Shown: piece after piece, positions 53,379-63,784 of the stretch
Numbering within the stretch: position 1 is the first letter of the stretch
Layout of the letters: each line of letters begins with the position of its first letter
Source: Chthonobacter albigriseus
GTDB lineage: Bacteria > Pseudomonadota > Alphaproteobacteria > Rhizobiales > Pleomorphomonadaceae
Direction of reading: 5' to 3'
Assembly: GCF_013839445.1 (NCBI RefSeq)
Contig: NZ_JACDIT010000013.1
Coordinates: forward strand, 1-64,000
DNA length: 64,000 nucleotides
Notes under the pieces: model-generated
Database searches by the model: none
Seen by the model: the letters and a program-made list of their open reading frames with translations, nothing else
What the model was told of the DNA's origin: nothing
Program-made: the position numbers and the translations under genes

Positions 53379-54593
53379 ATGAGCACGAGCGACGGGCGCT
53401 TTCGCGCCGTCGATCTCGATCGCGGCACCAACCAGAACGGGGTCCGGCTCTACAACGAGCGCCTCGTGCTTTCGCTCGTCCGCCGCAACGGCGCGATGCC
53501 GAAGGCCGAGTTGGCGCGCCTCACCGGGCTTTCGGCTCAGACCATCTCCGTGATCGTCACCCAGCTCGCATCCGACGGGCTCGTGAAGCGCCAGGCCCCG
53601 CAGCGCGGCCGTGTCGGACAGCCCTCGGTGCCCTTCGCGCTGAACCCGGACGGTGCCTACGCCTTCGGTCTCAAGATCGGCAGGCGCAGCGCCGACCTCG
53701 TGCTGATCGACTTCCTCGGCCGGGTCCGCCGGCGCGTCCACACCGCCTACCCCTACCCGCTGCCCGAGGCCCTTATCGAGTTCGCCGTCAGCGGCATGGA
53801 GCGCATGTCCACCAACCTGACCGAGGCGGAACGTCAGCGCATCACCGGCCTCGGCGTCGCGGCGCCTTACCAGCTTTGGAACTGGGCCTACGAGGTTGGG
53901 AGCCCGCCGGGTGCGTTGGAGATCTGGCGCAGCACCGACATCCGCCGCGACCTGGAGGCGATCCTCCCCTGGCCGGTCTACCTCTGCAACGACGCGACCG
54001 CAGCCTGCGCGGCCGAACTTGTGTTCGGGGACAAGGGTGGCCTTCGCGATTTCGTCTACCTGTTCGTCGGCTCCTTCATCGGCGGCGGACTGGTGATGAA
54101 CGGCGCTCTCGTGCCGGGAACGGGCGGCAACGCCGGCGCCATCGGCTCCATGCCGGTTCCGGGGGCAAACGGCCAGATGCAGCAGTTGATCCGCCGGTCC
54201 TCGCTCTATCTCCTGGAGAGCCGCCTGATGCAGGCCGGAAAGGAGTCCGGCTGGCTCTGGAGCGATCCCGATTCCTGGACGGAAGCGGGCGAGGAGGTCG
54301 ACGAGTGGATCCAGATCGCCGCCGAGGGGATCGCCCACGCCGTCACGTCCGCGACATCCGTCTACGACTTCCCGGCCGTCGTCATCGACGGCGCATTCCC
54401 CGTTGCCGTGCGCGAGCGTCTGGTCGCCGCCGTGACGACCGCGCTCGACCGCCACGATCGCCAGGGCCTTTCTCCCGTCACCGTCCTGCCGGGCAGCATC
54501 GGGGCCGGTGCCCGGGAGATCGGCGGCGCCAGCCTGCCGTTCTTTGCCAACTTCGCCATGGATCGCGAAGTGCTTTTGAAGGAGTCCGCGTGA
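53379..54593 (+). CDS. ROK family transcriptional regulator of the frc system
   Basis: The ATG at 53379 (GGGGAGGA upstream) gives 404 residues. The N-terminal helix-turn-helix is PKAELARLTGLSAQTISVIV; the ROK sugar-kinase-like fold follows (PFALNPDGAYAFGLKIGRR, NDATAACAAELVFGD, SFIGGGLVMNGALVPGTGGN). The usual Cys-rich zinc motif of ROK proteins is absent; the region reads GAIGSMPVPGANGQMQQLI. Position opposite frcB makes it the likely frcR repressor. A coupled mutarotase gene follows (TGATG). Confidence 0.88.
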   Translation: MSTSDGRFRAVDLDRGTNQNGVRLYNERLVLSLVRRNGAMPKAELARLTGLSAQTISVIVTQLASDGLVKRQAPQRGRVGQPSVPFALNPDGAYAFGLKIGRRSADLVLIDFLGRVRRRVHTAYPYPLPEALIEFAVSGMERMSTNLTEAERQRITGLGVAAPYQLWNWAYEVGSPPGALEIWRSTDIRRDLEAILPWPVYLCNDATAACAAELVFGDKGGLRDFVYLFVGSFIGGGLVMNGALVPGTGGNAGAIGSMPVPGANGQMQQLIRRSSLYLLESRLMQAGKESGWLWSDPDSWTEAGEEVDEWIQIAAEGIAHAVTSATSVYDFPAVVIDGAFPVAVRERLVAAVTTALDRHDRQGLSPVTVLPGSIGAGAREIGGASLPFFANFAMDREVLLKESA

Positions 54594-55024
54594 TGTTGAA
54601 GGGCATCGACCCGCGCCTCGGTCCTGACCTGCTGCGCACGCTTCGCGCCATGGGCCATGGTGACGAGATCGCCATCGTCGACGGCAACTACCCCGCCGAA
54701 GCCCACGGCCGCAGGATCATCCGCGCCGACGGCCTCGGCGCGGTGGACATGGCGGACGCGATCCTTTCGGTGATGCCCCTGGACGACTTCGTCGAGGCCA
54801 CCGCCTTCCGTCCGGGCATCCGCAACCAGCCCGACCGCCGAGAACCCATCTTCGACGACTTCGAGGCCGTCATTGCCCGTCACGAGCCGGGCAAGGCCCT
54901 CGTGCCCCTTCAGGGAGAAGCGTTCTACGCCCGCGTGCGGGAGGCCTATGCAGTTGTCGCAACCACGGAAAGCCGGCTCTACGGCAATCTGATCCTGCGC
55001 AAGGGCGTCATTCGGCCCGGCTGA
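54593..55024 (+). CDS. RbsD/FucU family sugar mutarotase
   Basis: This 143-residue protein interconverts sugar anomers. It has the family start MLKGIDPRLGPDLLRTLRAM followed by GHGDEIAIVDGNYPAEA, with the catalytic His in GHGDE, and ends in TTESRLYGNLILRKGVI. It shares a base with the regulator stop codon. It prepares sugars imported by the Frc system or neighbours. FucU-type, acting on fucose or a related sugar, fits slightly better than RbsD. Confidence 0.9.
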   Translation: MLKGIDPRLGPDLLRTLRAMGHGDEIAIVDGNYPAEAHGRRIIRADGLGAVDMADAILSVMPLDDFVEATAFRPGIRNQPDRREPIFDDFEAVIARHEPGKALVPLQGEAFYARVREAYAVVATTESRLYGNLILRKGVIRPG

Positions 55025-55445
55025 CCGGGCCGCCAGCCTCCCGGTTCGCCTTTCCTCCGCTGATTTCCACGTGCCACCAGCGGGGACGAGCGGACCTGTA
55101 GGAATGTGAAGTCGGTACGAAATCTTTAAGGGCCGGCCGGTCGAAGGCGCCGACCACAAGCGCCACCACCGGCGCGTCGTCGATGGCCCCGATCGTGCTG
55201 CCGCATCGCGGGCAGAACGCCCGGCTTGACCAGTCCGAAGTCCGGTAAACCGCCGGTTCTCCGCCCGGCCCGGTCCACTGGACCCTTTCCTTCGCGCACT
55301 CCACCCAGGCGACCGTCAACGCACCGGAATGCCTGCGGCAGATCGAACACGAGCAGGTGTGCGGCTTCTCCAGTGGCCCGGAGACCTCGAAACGGACGCT
55401 CCCGCAAAGGCATCCGCCGCCATGTATCCTCCTGCCCATCCGCAT
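55008..55445 (-). CDS. GFA family zinc protein (CENP-V/GFA)
   Basis: This 145-residue protein has the zinc-binding cysteines of the family: GGCLCGSVRFEV, HTCSCSICRRHSG and AFCPRCGST. The family is named for glutathione-dependent formaldehyde-activating enzyme, though most members have no proven activity. Its 3' end overlaps the mutarotase gene by 17 bases on the opposite strand. An alternative ATG stands two codons downstream of the first. Confidence 0.88.
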   Translation of the reverse strand: MRMGRRIHGGGCLCGSVRFEVSGPLEKPHTCSCSICRRHSGALTVAWVECAKERVQWTGPGGEPAVYRTSDWSSRAFCPRCGSTIGAIDDAPVVALVVGAFDRPALKDFVPTSHSYRSARPRWWHVEISGGKANREAGGPVSRAE

Positions 55446-55612
55446 CCCCTTGCCGTGGCGCTGACCGCCGTTGTCCCCGAGGAAAGGATGTCCCGGTGCT
55501 CGCCGCCTGTCCAGGCGCCCCCGCTTTACATCTGATTCACTGTGGCCACCGCCTTAGGTTGCATCCGTGATGTCGCCGTGGGAGCCTCCGCCGATCAGAA
55601 CGGGGACCGGCG

Positions 55613-56776
55613 ATGCAGAAGACGATTGAACGACTGGCGGTTCTCGCCACCCTCCTCCTGCTTGCCTGTCACCCGGCGACAGCCTCCGCTTGCGAACTGG
55701 GCGATCCCGGGACCGACCTTTCCGTCATCCTCGACCGCTGCGACGAGGAGATCGCCGCCAACCAGCTGGCGGGTTCTGACCTTGCCGATGCGCTGCACGT
55801 GAAGGCTATGGCCCACTTCTACTTCGCCCATTTCGACGAAGCCGCGGCGCTGCTTGGGACGGCCCACACGTTGAAACCGCGGGATCCTTCGATCCTTGCC
55901 GATCTCGCCAGCTCCCATTCGGGTCGCATCGATCACAGAGCGGTCGATCGCGTCCTGGCGAAGGCCTTCGAACTCGACGCTGATTTCGCGCCCACCTGGC
56001 GCGCGGCGGGGATGGTGAAGCTGATCAGGTGCCATTGCGCGGACGCCGTCCCGCCGCTGACGCGGGCACTCGAACTGCTGCCTGAGGATCCCCATACGCT
56101 CCGGATGCTGGCGCAGACCCTGTTCCTGTCCGGTGATAGAGACCAGTCCTTCCTCGTTTTCGACCGCCTGCTGGCCCAGGGCGAAGACAAGCTGTCGAAG
56201 ATCTGGACCGCCGGCGCCGATCCAGCCACCCGCGATTTCGTGGCCGAAACACACTCCATGTTGGCGGCCTACCAGCGGATGGCCGGGCGGGTTGACGCGG
56301 CGATCGCCAATCATGAAATCGCGCTCGGGCGGCATCCGCGGCACATGACCTATATCCTCAGGTACGCCGACACCTTGAGCCGGCTGGACCGGGACTCCAC
56401 CGGGAAGGCGCTGGCCCTTCTCCAGAAGGCCTGGACCGACGACTTGCACCACTGGCGGATCGCCGGGGAACTGGGCTTCATCAGCGGGCTTCTGGGGAAC
56501 CGACATGACGCGACCGCCTGGCTCCTCGAGGCCGAGAAACTCGGGCCGATACCGTTCGACTTCCATTGGAAGCGTGCGAAGACGCGAGCGCTGACCGGCG
56601 ATCAGGTCGGAGCACTCGCCGACCTGGAAGCCGGCTTCGCGATGTCGCCGACGGAGATGAACCGGGCGATCTACTACATGACCGAGACCGGCTACCTCAT
56701 GGAAATGCCGGGGGTTCCCTCGGAAACACTTTGGGCGAATGCCGTGTCGGCCTGCCTCCTCGATCGGGATTGCTGA
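55613..56776 (+). CDS. Secreted tetratricopeptide-repeat protein
   Basis: This 387-residue protein has a signal peptide (LAVLATLLLLACHPATASA) with a Cys that could be lipid-modified, though the LxxC box is weak. TPR-like helices fill the rest (ADALHVKAMAHFYFAHFDEA, LADLASSHSGRIDHRAVDRV, AGRVDAAIANHEIALGRHP). Two cysteines close the protein (SACLLDRDC). It probably scaffolds periplasmic proteins. It is followed after one base by a second TPR gene, so the two form an operon. Confidence 0.85.
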   Translation: MQKTIERLAVLATLLLLACHPATASACELGDPGTDLSVILDRCDEEIAANQLAGSDLADALHVKAMAHFYFAHFDEAAALLGTAHTLKPRDPSILADLASSHSGRIDHRAVDRVLAKAFELDADFAPTWRAAGMVKLIRCHCADAVPPLTRALELLPEDPHTLRMLAQTLFLSGDRDQSFLVFDRLLAQGEDKLSKIWTAGADPATRDFVAETHSMLAAYQRMAGRVDAAIANHEIALGRHPRHMTYILRYADTLSRLDRDSTGKALALLQKAWTDDLHHWRIAGELGFISGLLGNRHDATAWLLEAEKLGPIPFDFHWKRAKTRALTGDQVGALADLEAGFAMSPTEMNRAIYYMTETGYLMEMPGVPSETLWANAVSACLLDRDC

Positions 56777-56777
56777 A

Positions 56778-57545
56778 ATGACCACGATCAAGATTCTGCG
56801 GGCGCTCGTCTTCACCGCCACCCTGTGCGCCATCCCCGCCAACGCTGCGCAAAAGCCCGCGCTTTGCGAAGCCCCGGAAGGTGCGACCGTGGAGGTTGTC
56901 GACCTGGTTGCCGCCCGATGTGCCGAGGCGCTTGACAAGGCGCCGAAGGGCGTCGAGCGGGCCGGCATCGCCATCGCGCTCTCGCGCCTCTACTTCCGCA
57001 ACGGCCACGTCGACAAGACGGCGAGCGTGCTGCGCAACGCCGTCGTGAACGCACCCGACGACCCGGAGCTCCTGCGCGAGGCCGCCCTGTTCGAGAGTGG
57101 CAACGGCGACAAGAGAAAGGCCCGGCTCTGGTTCTCGCGCCTCATCGAGCTCCACCCGGACGACGCTGGGCTACTCGCCATGGCCGGCGACAACGAGTGG
57201 CGCCTCAACGCCTTGACGCAAGCCATGGGCTACTACGACAAGGCGCTCCGCATCGACCCCACCCACATGCCCGGCCTGCGGTCCCGCCAGCAGCTTGCCA
57301 CCAAGCTCGGCCGCTATGACGCGGCGCTCGCCGATCTCGACACGCTGATCGCTCTCGACCCCGACAACGCCCTCCACCTCGTCGATCGCGCCGGCGTTCT
57401 TCTGGCCAAGGGCGATCCGGATGGTGCATTGGCTCAGATCGAGACCGCCCGCCAGCGCTTCCCGCAGGTCGAACCCTGGACCCTGCCGGTCCTCATCCGC
57501 ATCCAGCTCGCGCGGGGCGACAGCGCCGCCGCCGTTGGCGGATGA
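56778..57545 (+). CDS. Secreted tetratricopeptide-repeat protein, possibly truncated
   Basis: This 255-residue protein has a signal peptide (LVFTATLCAIPANAAQ) and at least four TPR units (GIAIALSRLYFRNGHVDKTA, LTQAMGYYDKALRIDPTHMP, RYDAALADLDTLIALDPDN). It ends with GDSAAAVGG in a GCC-repeat region where the neighbouring frame becomes coding-like, so the natural protein may continue. The ATG lies two bases after the stop of the first TPR gene. Confidence 0.8.
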   Translation: MTTIKILRALVFTATLCAIPANAAQKPALCEAPEGATVEVVDLVAARCAEALDKAPKGVERAGIAIALSRLYFRNGHVDKTASVLRNAVVNAPDDPELLREAALFESGNGDKRKARLWFSRLIELHPDDAGLLAMAGDNEWRLNALTQAMGYYDKALRIDPTHMPGLRSRQQLATKLGRYDAALADLDTLIALDPDNALHLVDRAGVLLAKGDPDGALAQIETARQRFPQVEPWTLPVLIRIQLARGDSAAAVGG

Positions 57546-57861
57546 ATTCGCATCGCTGCTGGAGGGGGGCAACGGCGACAGAGCACCGGCGGCTGGGCGC
57601 TTCTTCGACGAAGTCTTCCGGATTGCCCGCAACATCCGCACTCGTAACGACATCCTCCGCCTGCAGGTTTTCCTGCGGAATCGCGGCTTCGAGTCTGTCG
57701 TGATCACCGGCCGCCTGGACGGTCCCACCCGGACCGCGACCGAGCGGTGCTCCACCGACGACCCCTGCGCGGCCGAGTTCATCACCTTCGTTCCCTGCCC
57801 TACCCAGTGCGAGACCCCGGTCGAGCGCAAACCTGTCGAATCGGTCGCGAGACGAAGCTGA
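57535..57861 (+). pseudogene. Out-of-frame C-terminal continuation of the TPR gene
   Basis: The +1 frame after the TPR stop encodes about 108 residues that look like real protein (FFDEVFRIARNIRTRNDILR, then four cysteines in ATERCSTDDPCAAEF and VPCPTQCET). No start codon with a ribosome binding site precedes it. A one-base insertion or two-base deletion near the GCC run at 57524-57533 would explain the split. A sequencing error, real decay or programmed shifting cannot be separated from sequence alone. Confidence 0.5.
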
Positions 57862-57889
57862 ACCGGGCGAGGATGTCACGGAAAGAAAC

Positions 57890-57965
57890 TGGTGGGCCCA
57901 CCAGGACTCGAACCTGGAACCAGACCGTTATGAGCGGTCGGCTCTAACCATTGAGCTATAGGCCC
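57890..57965 (-). tRNA. ileX: tRNA-Ile (anticodon CAU, lysidine type)
   Basis: The minus strand folds as a full cloverleaf: a 7-bp acceptor stem (GGGCCTA with TGGGCCC, one G-T pair), D-arm GCTC...GAGC, anticodon stem GACCG/CGGTC with loop CTCATAA, T-arm with GGTTCGAGTCC, discriminator A and encoded CCA. The CAT anticodon (complement at 57930-57932) in a CTCATAA loop and the AGCTCAATGGTTAGAGC D-arm match the minor isoleucine tRNA whose C34 is changed to lysidine, and not initiator or elongator Met. Confidence 0.92.
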
Positions 57966-58153
57966 ACGCGCCGTTCGAACCGGCGGACGAAGAGGTATAT
58001 CCGACCGGTGTTCGGACGCAAGGTGGCGGAGCGGTGATCCCACACCTCTGCGGGCAAGCGTGCAACCGGTGCAGGCATCGCGTCATCGCGAAACGGCCCC
58101 AATCCGATGCGACCGAAGATGCGGGAAACCACCTCTCGCACGAGAACGCGCTC

Positions 58154-58888
58154 ATGATCCGTCTGTCCACCATTGCCCTTGCCGCCGCGCTCATGGCAGC
58201 GCCGCTTCCCGCGCTCGCGAGCGAGGTCGCGGCACCGCCCTCCCTTTCGCTATCAGCGGACGGGATCGTCAGCGCTACGCCGGACACCGCCATCGTCACC
58301 ACCGGCGTGGTCACGGAAGCGGAAACCGCCGGCGCGGCGCTCACAGGAAACAACGCTGCGATGCGCCAGTTGATCGACGCGGTGACGGGTGCCGGCGTGG
58401 AGAAGAAGGACGTCGCCACATCCGGCTTCTCGATCGAGCCCGTGATGGTCTACCCGCAGCCGAAGGCCGACGGCACCCAGGACCCGCCGCGCATCACCGG
58501 CTACCGGGTGGCCAACCAGGTCACCGTGAAGATCCGCAAGATCGAAGCTGCTGGCGACCTGCTCGACAAGGTGGTCCGGGCTGGTGCCAACCAGGTGCAG
58601 GGCGTTTCCTTCACCGTGGAGGACAGCGCCGCCCTGCTCGACCGGGCGCGCGCCGAGGCGATGCGGAAAGCGCGCGCCAAGGCCGAGGTCTACGCCGCCG
58701 CGGGCGGCTTCAAGCTGGGTCGCATCCTCTCGATCTCGGAAGCAACCGGCTTCATGCCGCCGCCCGCGCCCTACGCCCGGATGGCGATGGCGGAAGTAGC
58801 GCCGGCCGACAAGGTGCCGGTTGCGCTCGGCGAGCAGCAACTGCAGGTCACGGTCTCCGCCACCTGGGAAATCCAGGAGGCCCGCTGA
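58154..58888 (+). CDS. SIMPL domain protein (DUF541), periplasmic
   Basis: This 244-residue protein has a signal peptide ending PLPALAS and the SIMPL fold: SLSADGIVSATPDTAIVTTG at the start, KKDVATSGFSIEPVMVYPQ, ARAEAMRKARAKAEVYAAAG and a C-terminal VTVSATWEI. SIMPL proteins (such as BP26/OMP28 of Brucella) form oligomeric rings in the periplasm; function is poorly known. The ribosome binding site is weak. It lies between the tRNA and dnaG. Confidence 0.9.
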   Translation: MIRLSTIALAAALMAAPLPALASEVAAPPSLSLSADGIVSATPDTAIVTTGVVTEAETAGAALTGNNAAMRQLIDAVTGAGVEKKDVATSGFSIEPVMVYPQPKADGTQDPPRITGYRVANQVTVKIRKIEAAGDLLDKVVRAGANQVQGVSFTVEDSAALLDRARAEAMRKARAKAEVYAAAGGFKLGRILSISEATGFMPPPAPYARMAMAEVAPADKVPVALGEQQLQVTVSATWEIQEAR

Positions 58889-58953
58889 ACCGTCCCCGCT
58901 ATCCTTTCCGGCTGCCGCTATCGCCGCGGCGGCCGGTCCGGTAACCTTGTACG

Positions 58954-60903
58954 ATGCGTTTCCCCCCGTCCCTGCTCGACGACATCCGCAACCGCCTTCC
59001 GATCTCGCAGGTGGTGGCCCGTCGCGTGACCTGGGACCGCCGCAAGAGCCAACCCGCGCGGGGGGATTTCTGGGCCTGCTGCCCCTTCCATAAGGAGAAG
59101 TCGCCGTCCTTCCACTGCGACGACCGGCGCGGCATCTACCACTGCTTCGGCTGCGGCGCGTCCGGCGACCATTTCAAGTTCGTCACCGAGACGGAGGGCC
59201 TGTCGTTTCCCGAAGCCGTGGAGCGGCTGGCGGAGGAAGCCGGCGTCGCGCTGCCGACGCCCGACCCGCGCGAGCGGGAACGTCAGGCCGTCCGCGTCGA
59301 CCTCGCCGGCGCCACCGAGATCGCCGCCGCCTTCTTCGAGCAGAGGCTGAGGGCGCCGGAAGGCAAGCGGGCAAGGGACTATCTCACCCGCCGCAGTTTC
59401 TCCCCGAAGACCGTGGCCGACTTCCGCATGGGCTGGGCCCCTGACGAGCGGGACGCCCTGAAGAAGCACCTGGCCCAGAACGCTGTGCCGGAGGACACGG
59501 CGATCGCCGCGGGCCTGCTGATCAAGCCGGAGGACGGCCGGCCCTCCTATGATCGGTTCCGCGGCCGGGTGATGATCCCGATCCAGGACAACCGCGGCCG
59601 TGTCGTCGCCTTCGGCGGCCGGACGCTGGACCCGGACGGCCAGCCCAAGTACCTCAACTCGCCGGAAACGCCGCTCTTCCACAAGGGCACGATGCTTTTC
59701 AACGTGCATCGGGCCAGAGAGGCGGCCCACAAGGCCGGCTCGATCATCGTCACCGAGGGCTATCTGGACGCCATCGCCGTTCATCAGGCGGGAATTCGGA
59801 ATGTCGTGGCGACGCTCGGAACAGCCTTTACCGAAGACCAGATCGTCCGCCTCTGGCGTTTCGCCCCCGAACCCGTGATCTGCTTCGACGGCGACAAGGC
59901 CGGTGTCACCGCCGCCCACCGCGCCATCGATCGCATCCTGCCGGTCCTGAAATCCGGCCAGTCCTTCAATTTCTGCTTCCTTCCCGACGGCAAGGACCCC
60001 GACGAACTCGTCCGCTCCGGCGGCGCCGAGGCCTTTCTGGGCGAGATCGGCAAGGCCCGCCCACTCTCCGAGGTTCTCTGGGACCGAGAGGTGGCCGCCG
60101 CCCGCATCGACACGCCCGAACGCAAGGCCGCCCTGGAAGCGCGGATCGACGAGCTGATCCGCCAAATCCGGGACGACCGGGTCGCCCGGCGTTATCGCCT
60201 CGCGCTCCGGGTGAAGTTGTCCGAGCTCTTCTGGGCCCATGATCGGCAGGGCCGCGGCGACGGACGGGGCCCCTCCGCCACGGCGCCGGCGCTGGTCGAC
60301 CTCCGTCCGGCGAACGATCCGGAACTGGCGACGATCGAGCGTGTCCTGCTCGGCCTTTGCGTGGAGTACCCCGACCTCTACGAGGCCCACATCGAGCGCC
60401 TCGCCACCACCGAATTCCGCGTCAAGGCGCTGGAGGACTTCAAGCGCGCGCTCTATCGCATCGCCGTCGACCTGGATGCCGCGTCCGTGTCGAGCTTCTA
60501 CGACGGCCTGGACGGACGCTTCTACTTCGTCCTCAACGAAGTGCACGGCGACGAGGTGAAGAGCGACACCGGCCAGATCGTCCAGGTGCGCGGGCATCGT
60601 CTGCGCGAGCGGTTGCCGATCCTGCGCTTCCACCCCAGCCAGGCCTTCGTGGAGGTCTGCTTCGAACTGCTGCTGGAACGACTGTTCCTGCGCACCCTTG
60701 CGGCCGACATCGAACACGACATGGAAGCGGTCGGCGCGGAGACCGGCGAAGAAGCGATGGCCAGGATCTTCGAGCTATCGCGAGAGCTGAACCGGAGGCG
60801 CGAGGAGTTGGCCCGGCGCGAACAGGAACTCGCCGAGGAAGCCAAGGCGATCCGCAGCGCCACCGGCGGAGCGGCGGTCGCCGGTCCCGCCCTCTGGAAA
60901 TAG
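58954..60903 (+). CDS. dnaG: DNA primase
   Basis: This 649-residue enzyme makes RNA primers at replication forks. The CHC2 zinc finger is complete (ACCPFHKEKSPSFHCDD, HCFGCGASGD). The catalytic core has ERFRGRVMIPI-like DRFRGRVMIPIQD and the TOPRIM motifs IIVTEGYLDAIAVHQAG and FDGDKAG. The C-terminal helicase-binding part ends in a charged coiled coil. The dnaG-rpoD order is the conserved macromolecular-synthesis arrangement, here without rpsU. Confidence 0.96.
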   Translation: MRFPPSLLDDIRNRLPISQVVARRVTWDRRKSQPARGDFWACCPFHKEKSPSFHCDDRRGIYHCFGCGASGDHFKFVTETEGLSFPEAVERLAEEAGVALPTPDPRERERQAVRVDLAGATEIAAAFFEQRLRAPEGKRARDYLTRRSFSPKTVADFRMGWAPDERDALKKHLAQNAVPEDTAIAAGLLIKPEDGRPSYDRFRGRVMIPIQDNRGRVVAFGGRTLDPDGQPKYLNSPETPLFHKGTMLFNVHRAREAAHKAGSIIVTEGYLDAIAVHQAGIRNVVATLGTAFTEDQIVRLWRFAPEPVICFDGDKAGVTAAHRAIDRILPVLKSGQSFNFCFLPDGKDPDELVRSGGAEAFLGEIGKARPLSEVLWDREVAAARIDTPERKAALEARIDELIRQIRDDRVARRYRLALRVKLSELFWAHDRQGRGDGRGPSATAPALVDLRPANDPELATIERVLLGLCVEYPDLYEAHIERLATTEFRVKALEDFKRALYRIAVDLDAASVSSFYDGLDGRFYFVLNEVHGDEVKSDTGQIVQVRGHRLRERLPILRFHPSQAFVEVCFELLLERLFLRTLAADIEHDMEAVGAETGEEAMARIFELSRELNRRREELARREQELAEEAKAIRSATGGAAVAGPALWK

Positions 60904-61349
60904 CGGCAGCACCGCCCCATCTGAACCGAGTGGGATCGGGAACGAGGGACGAACCGTTGGACCGCTGGACGATCCCGCTGATTCGGCCCTTCTGTTGCGA
61001 ATCACTCTTGCGCAATCCCGCGCGCCCGCTACATAGACGAGTTCCGACGCGGCAGTTTCTGCCGGAACGGCCGCAATCGCGCGCGCAAAGTTCCAGCGGC
61101 GCAAGACGGGTTCGAGGGTGTTTCTGAAGCTGGCGAACGCCCGGGGGGGCCGAACGCGACCCTTGCAGGGTTAAGCGCGGTTTAAGGGCTTGGCCGCTAT
61201 CCAGGGATGACGGTTGGCGAGTTCCGACGTGACGTGATGCTCCCGGATGGAGCAGGTCTGGTCGGGCCTATCCGGTGTCCCGGCGGTACGACGGACGATT
61301 TTTCCCGCATCCGGCCAGAACGGCCGGTTGTCGGTTTGCGGAGACGGAT
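60904..61349 (+). other. Non-coding leader region of rpoD
   Basis: These 446 bases between dnaG and rpoD hold no convincing gene. A small hairpin, CCGGCC-AGAAC-GGCCGG, lies at 61311-61327 just before the rpoD ribosome binding region (GCGGAGACGG). At least one rpoD promoter should be in here, but I could not fix a -35/-10 pair. A heat-shock promoter is common in this place in other bacteria and was not evident. Confidence 0.45.
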
Positions 61350-63356
<2,007 letters not shown>

Positions 63357-63366
63357 GGCGGGCGCG

Positions 63367-63654
63367 ATGTCCTTCCTGAGAAAGCTGTTCGGCGGTGGAG
63401 GCGGCGGCGACAAGCCGGCCGCCGCCGCCGGCCCGACCCAGGACCACAAGGGCTTCGTCATTCGCGCCACTCCGGTCTCCGAAGGCGGCCAGTACCGCGT
63501 CTGCGGCGTGATCACCAGGGATGTCGACGGCGCGGCTCGCGAATACACCTTCCACCGCGCCGACAAGATGGCGTCCAAGGATGAGGCGATCGACCTCACC
63601 TTCCAGAAGGGCCGCCTCATCATCGACGAACAGGGCGATCGCATCTTCGGCTGA
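63367..63654 (+). CDS. HlyU family protein
   Basis: This 95-residue protein begins [17 protein letters not shown] and continues with a compact beta-rich domain (YKGF-like [32 protein letters not shown]). It matches PF10115, called HlyU after a Vibrio haemolysin activator, but in alphaproteobacteria it is a conserved small protein of unproven role. It starts 10 bases after rpoD and is probably co-transcribed. Confidence 0.85.
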   Translation: MSFLRKLFGGGGGGDKPAAAAGPTQDHKGFVIRATPVSEGGQYRVCGVITRDVDGAAREYTFHRADKMASKDEAIDLTFQKGRLIIDEQGDRIFG

Positions 63655-63784
63655 GCCGGGTCGCCTGTTCACCTTCATGTCGCACGCGCTCTCCGCGCGG
63701 CCGGCTTTCCGCCCGTCGCAACGCGATGCTATCGTCGCCAAAAAGGCGCCCCATGGTTGCGGCGCAGGGAGACAGCGCCGGGCC

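Noticed and set aside
57421-57534. N-terminal part of the +1 open frame starting at 57421
   Set aside because: It overlaps a well-formed TPR unit in the main frame and reads as Ser/Arg/Pro-rich sequence. Only the part after about 57535 looks coding.
57890-57965. Assignment of the CAU-anticodon tRNA as tRNA-Met
   Set aside because: The CTCATAA loop and the AGCTCAATGGTTAGAGC arm fit the lysidine-modified tRNA-Ile. Initiator features (a 1-72 mismatch and three G-C pairs in the anticodon stem next to the loop) are missing.
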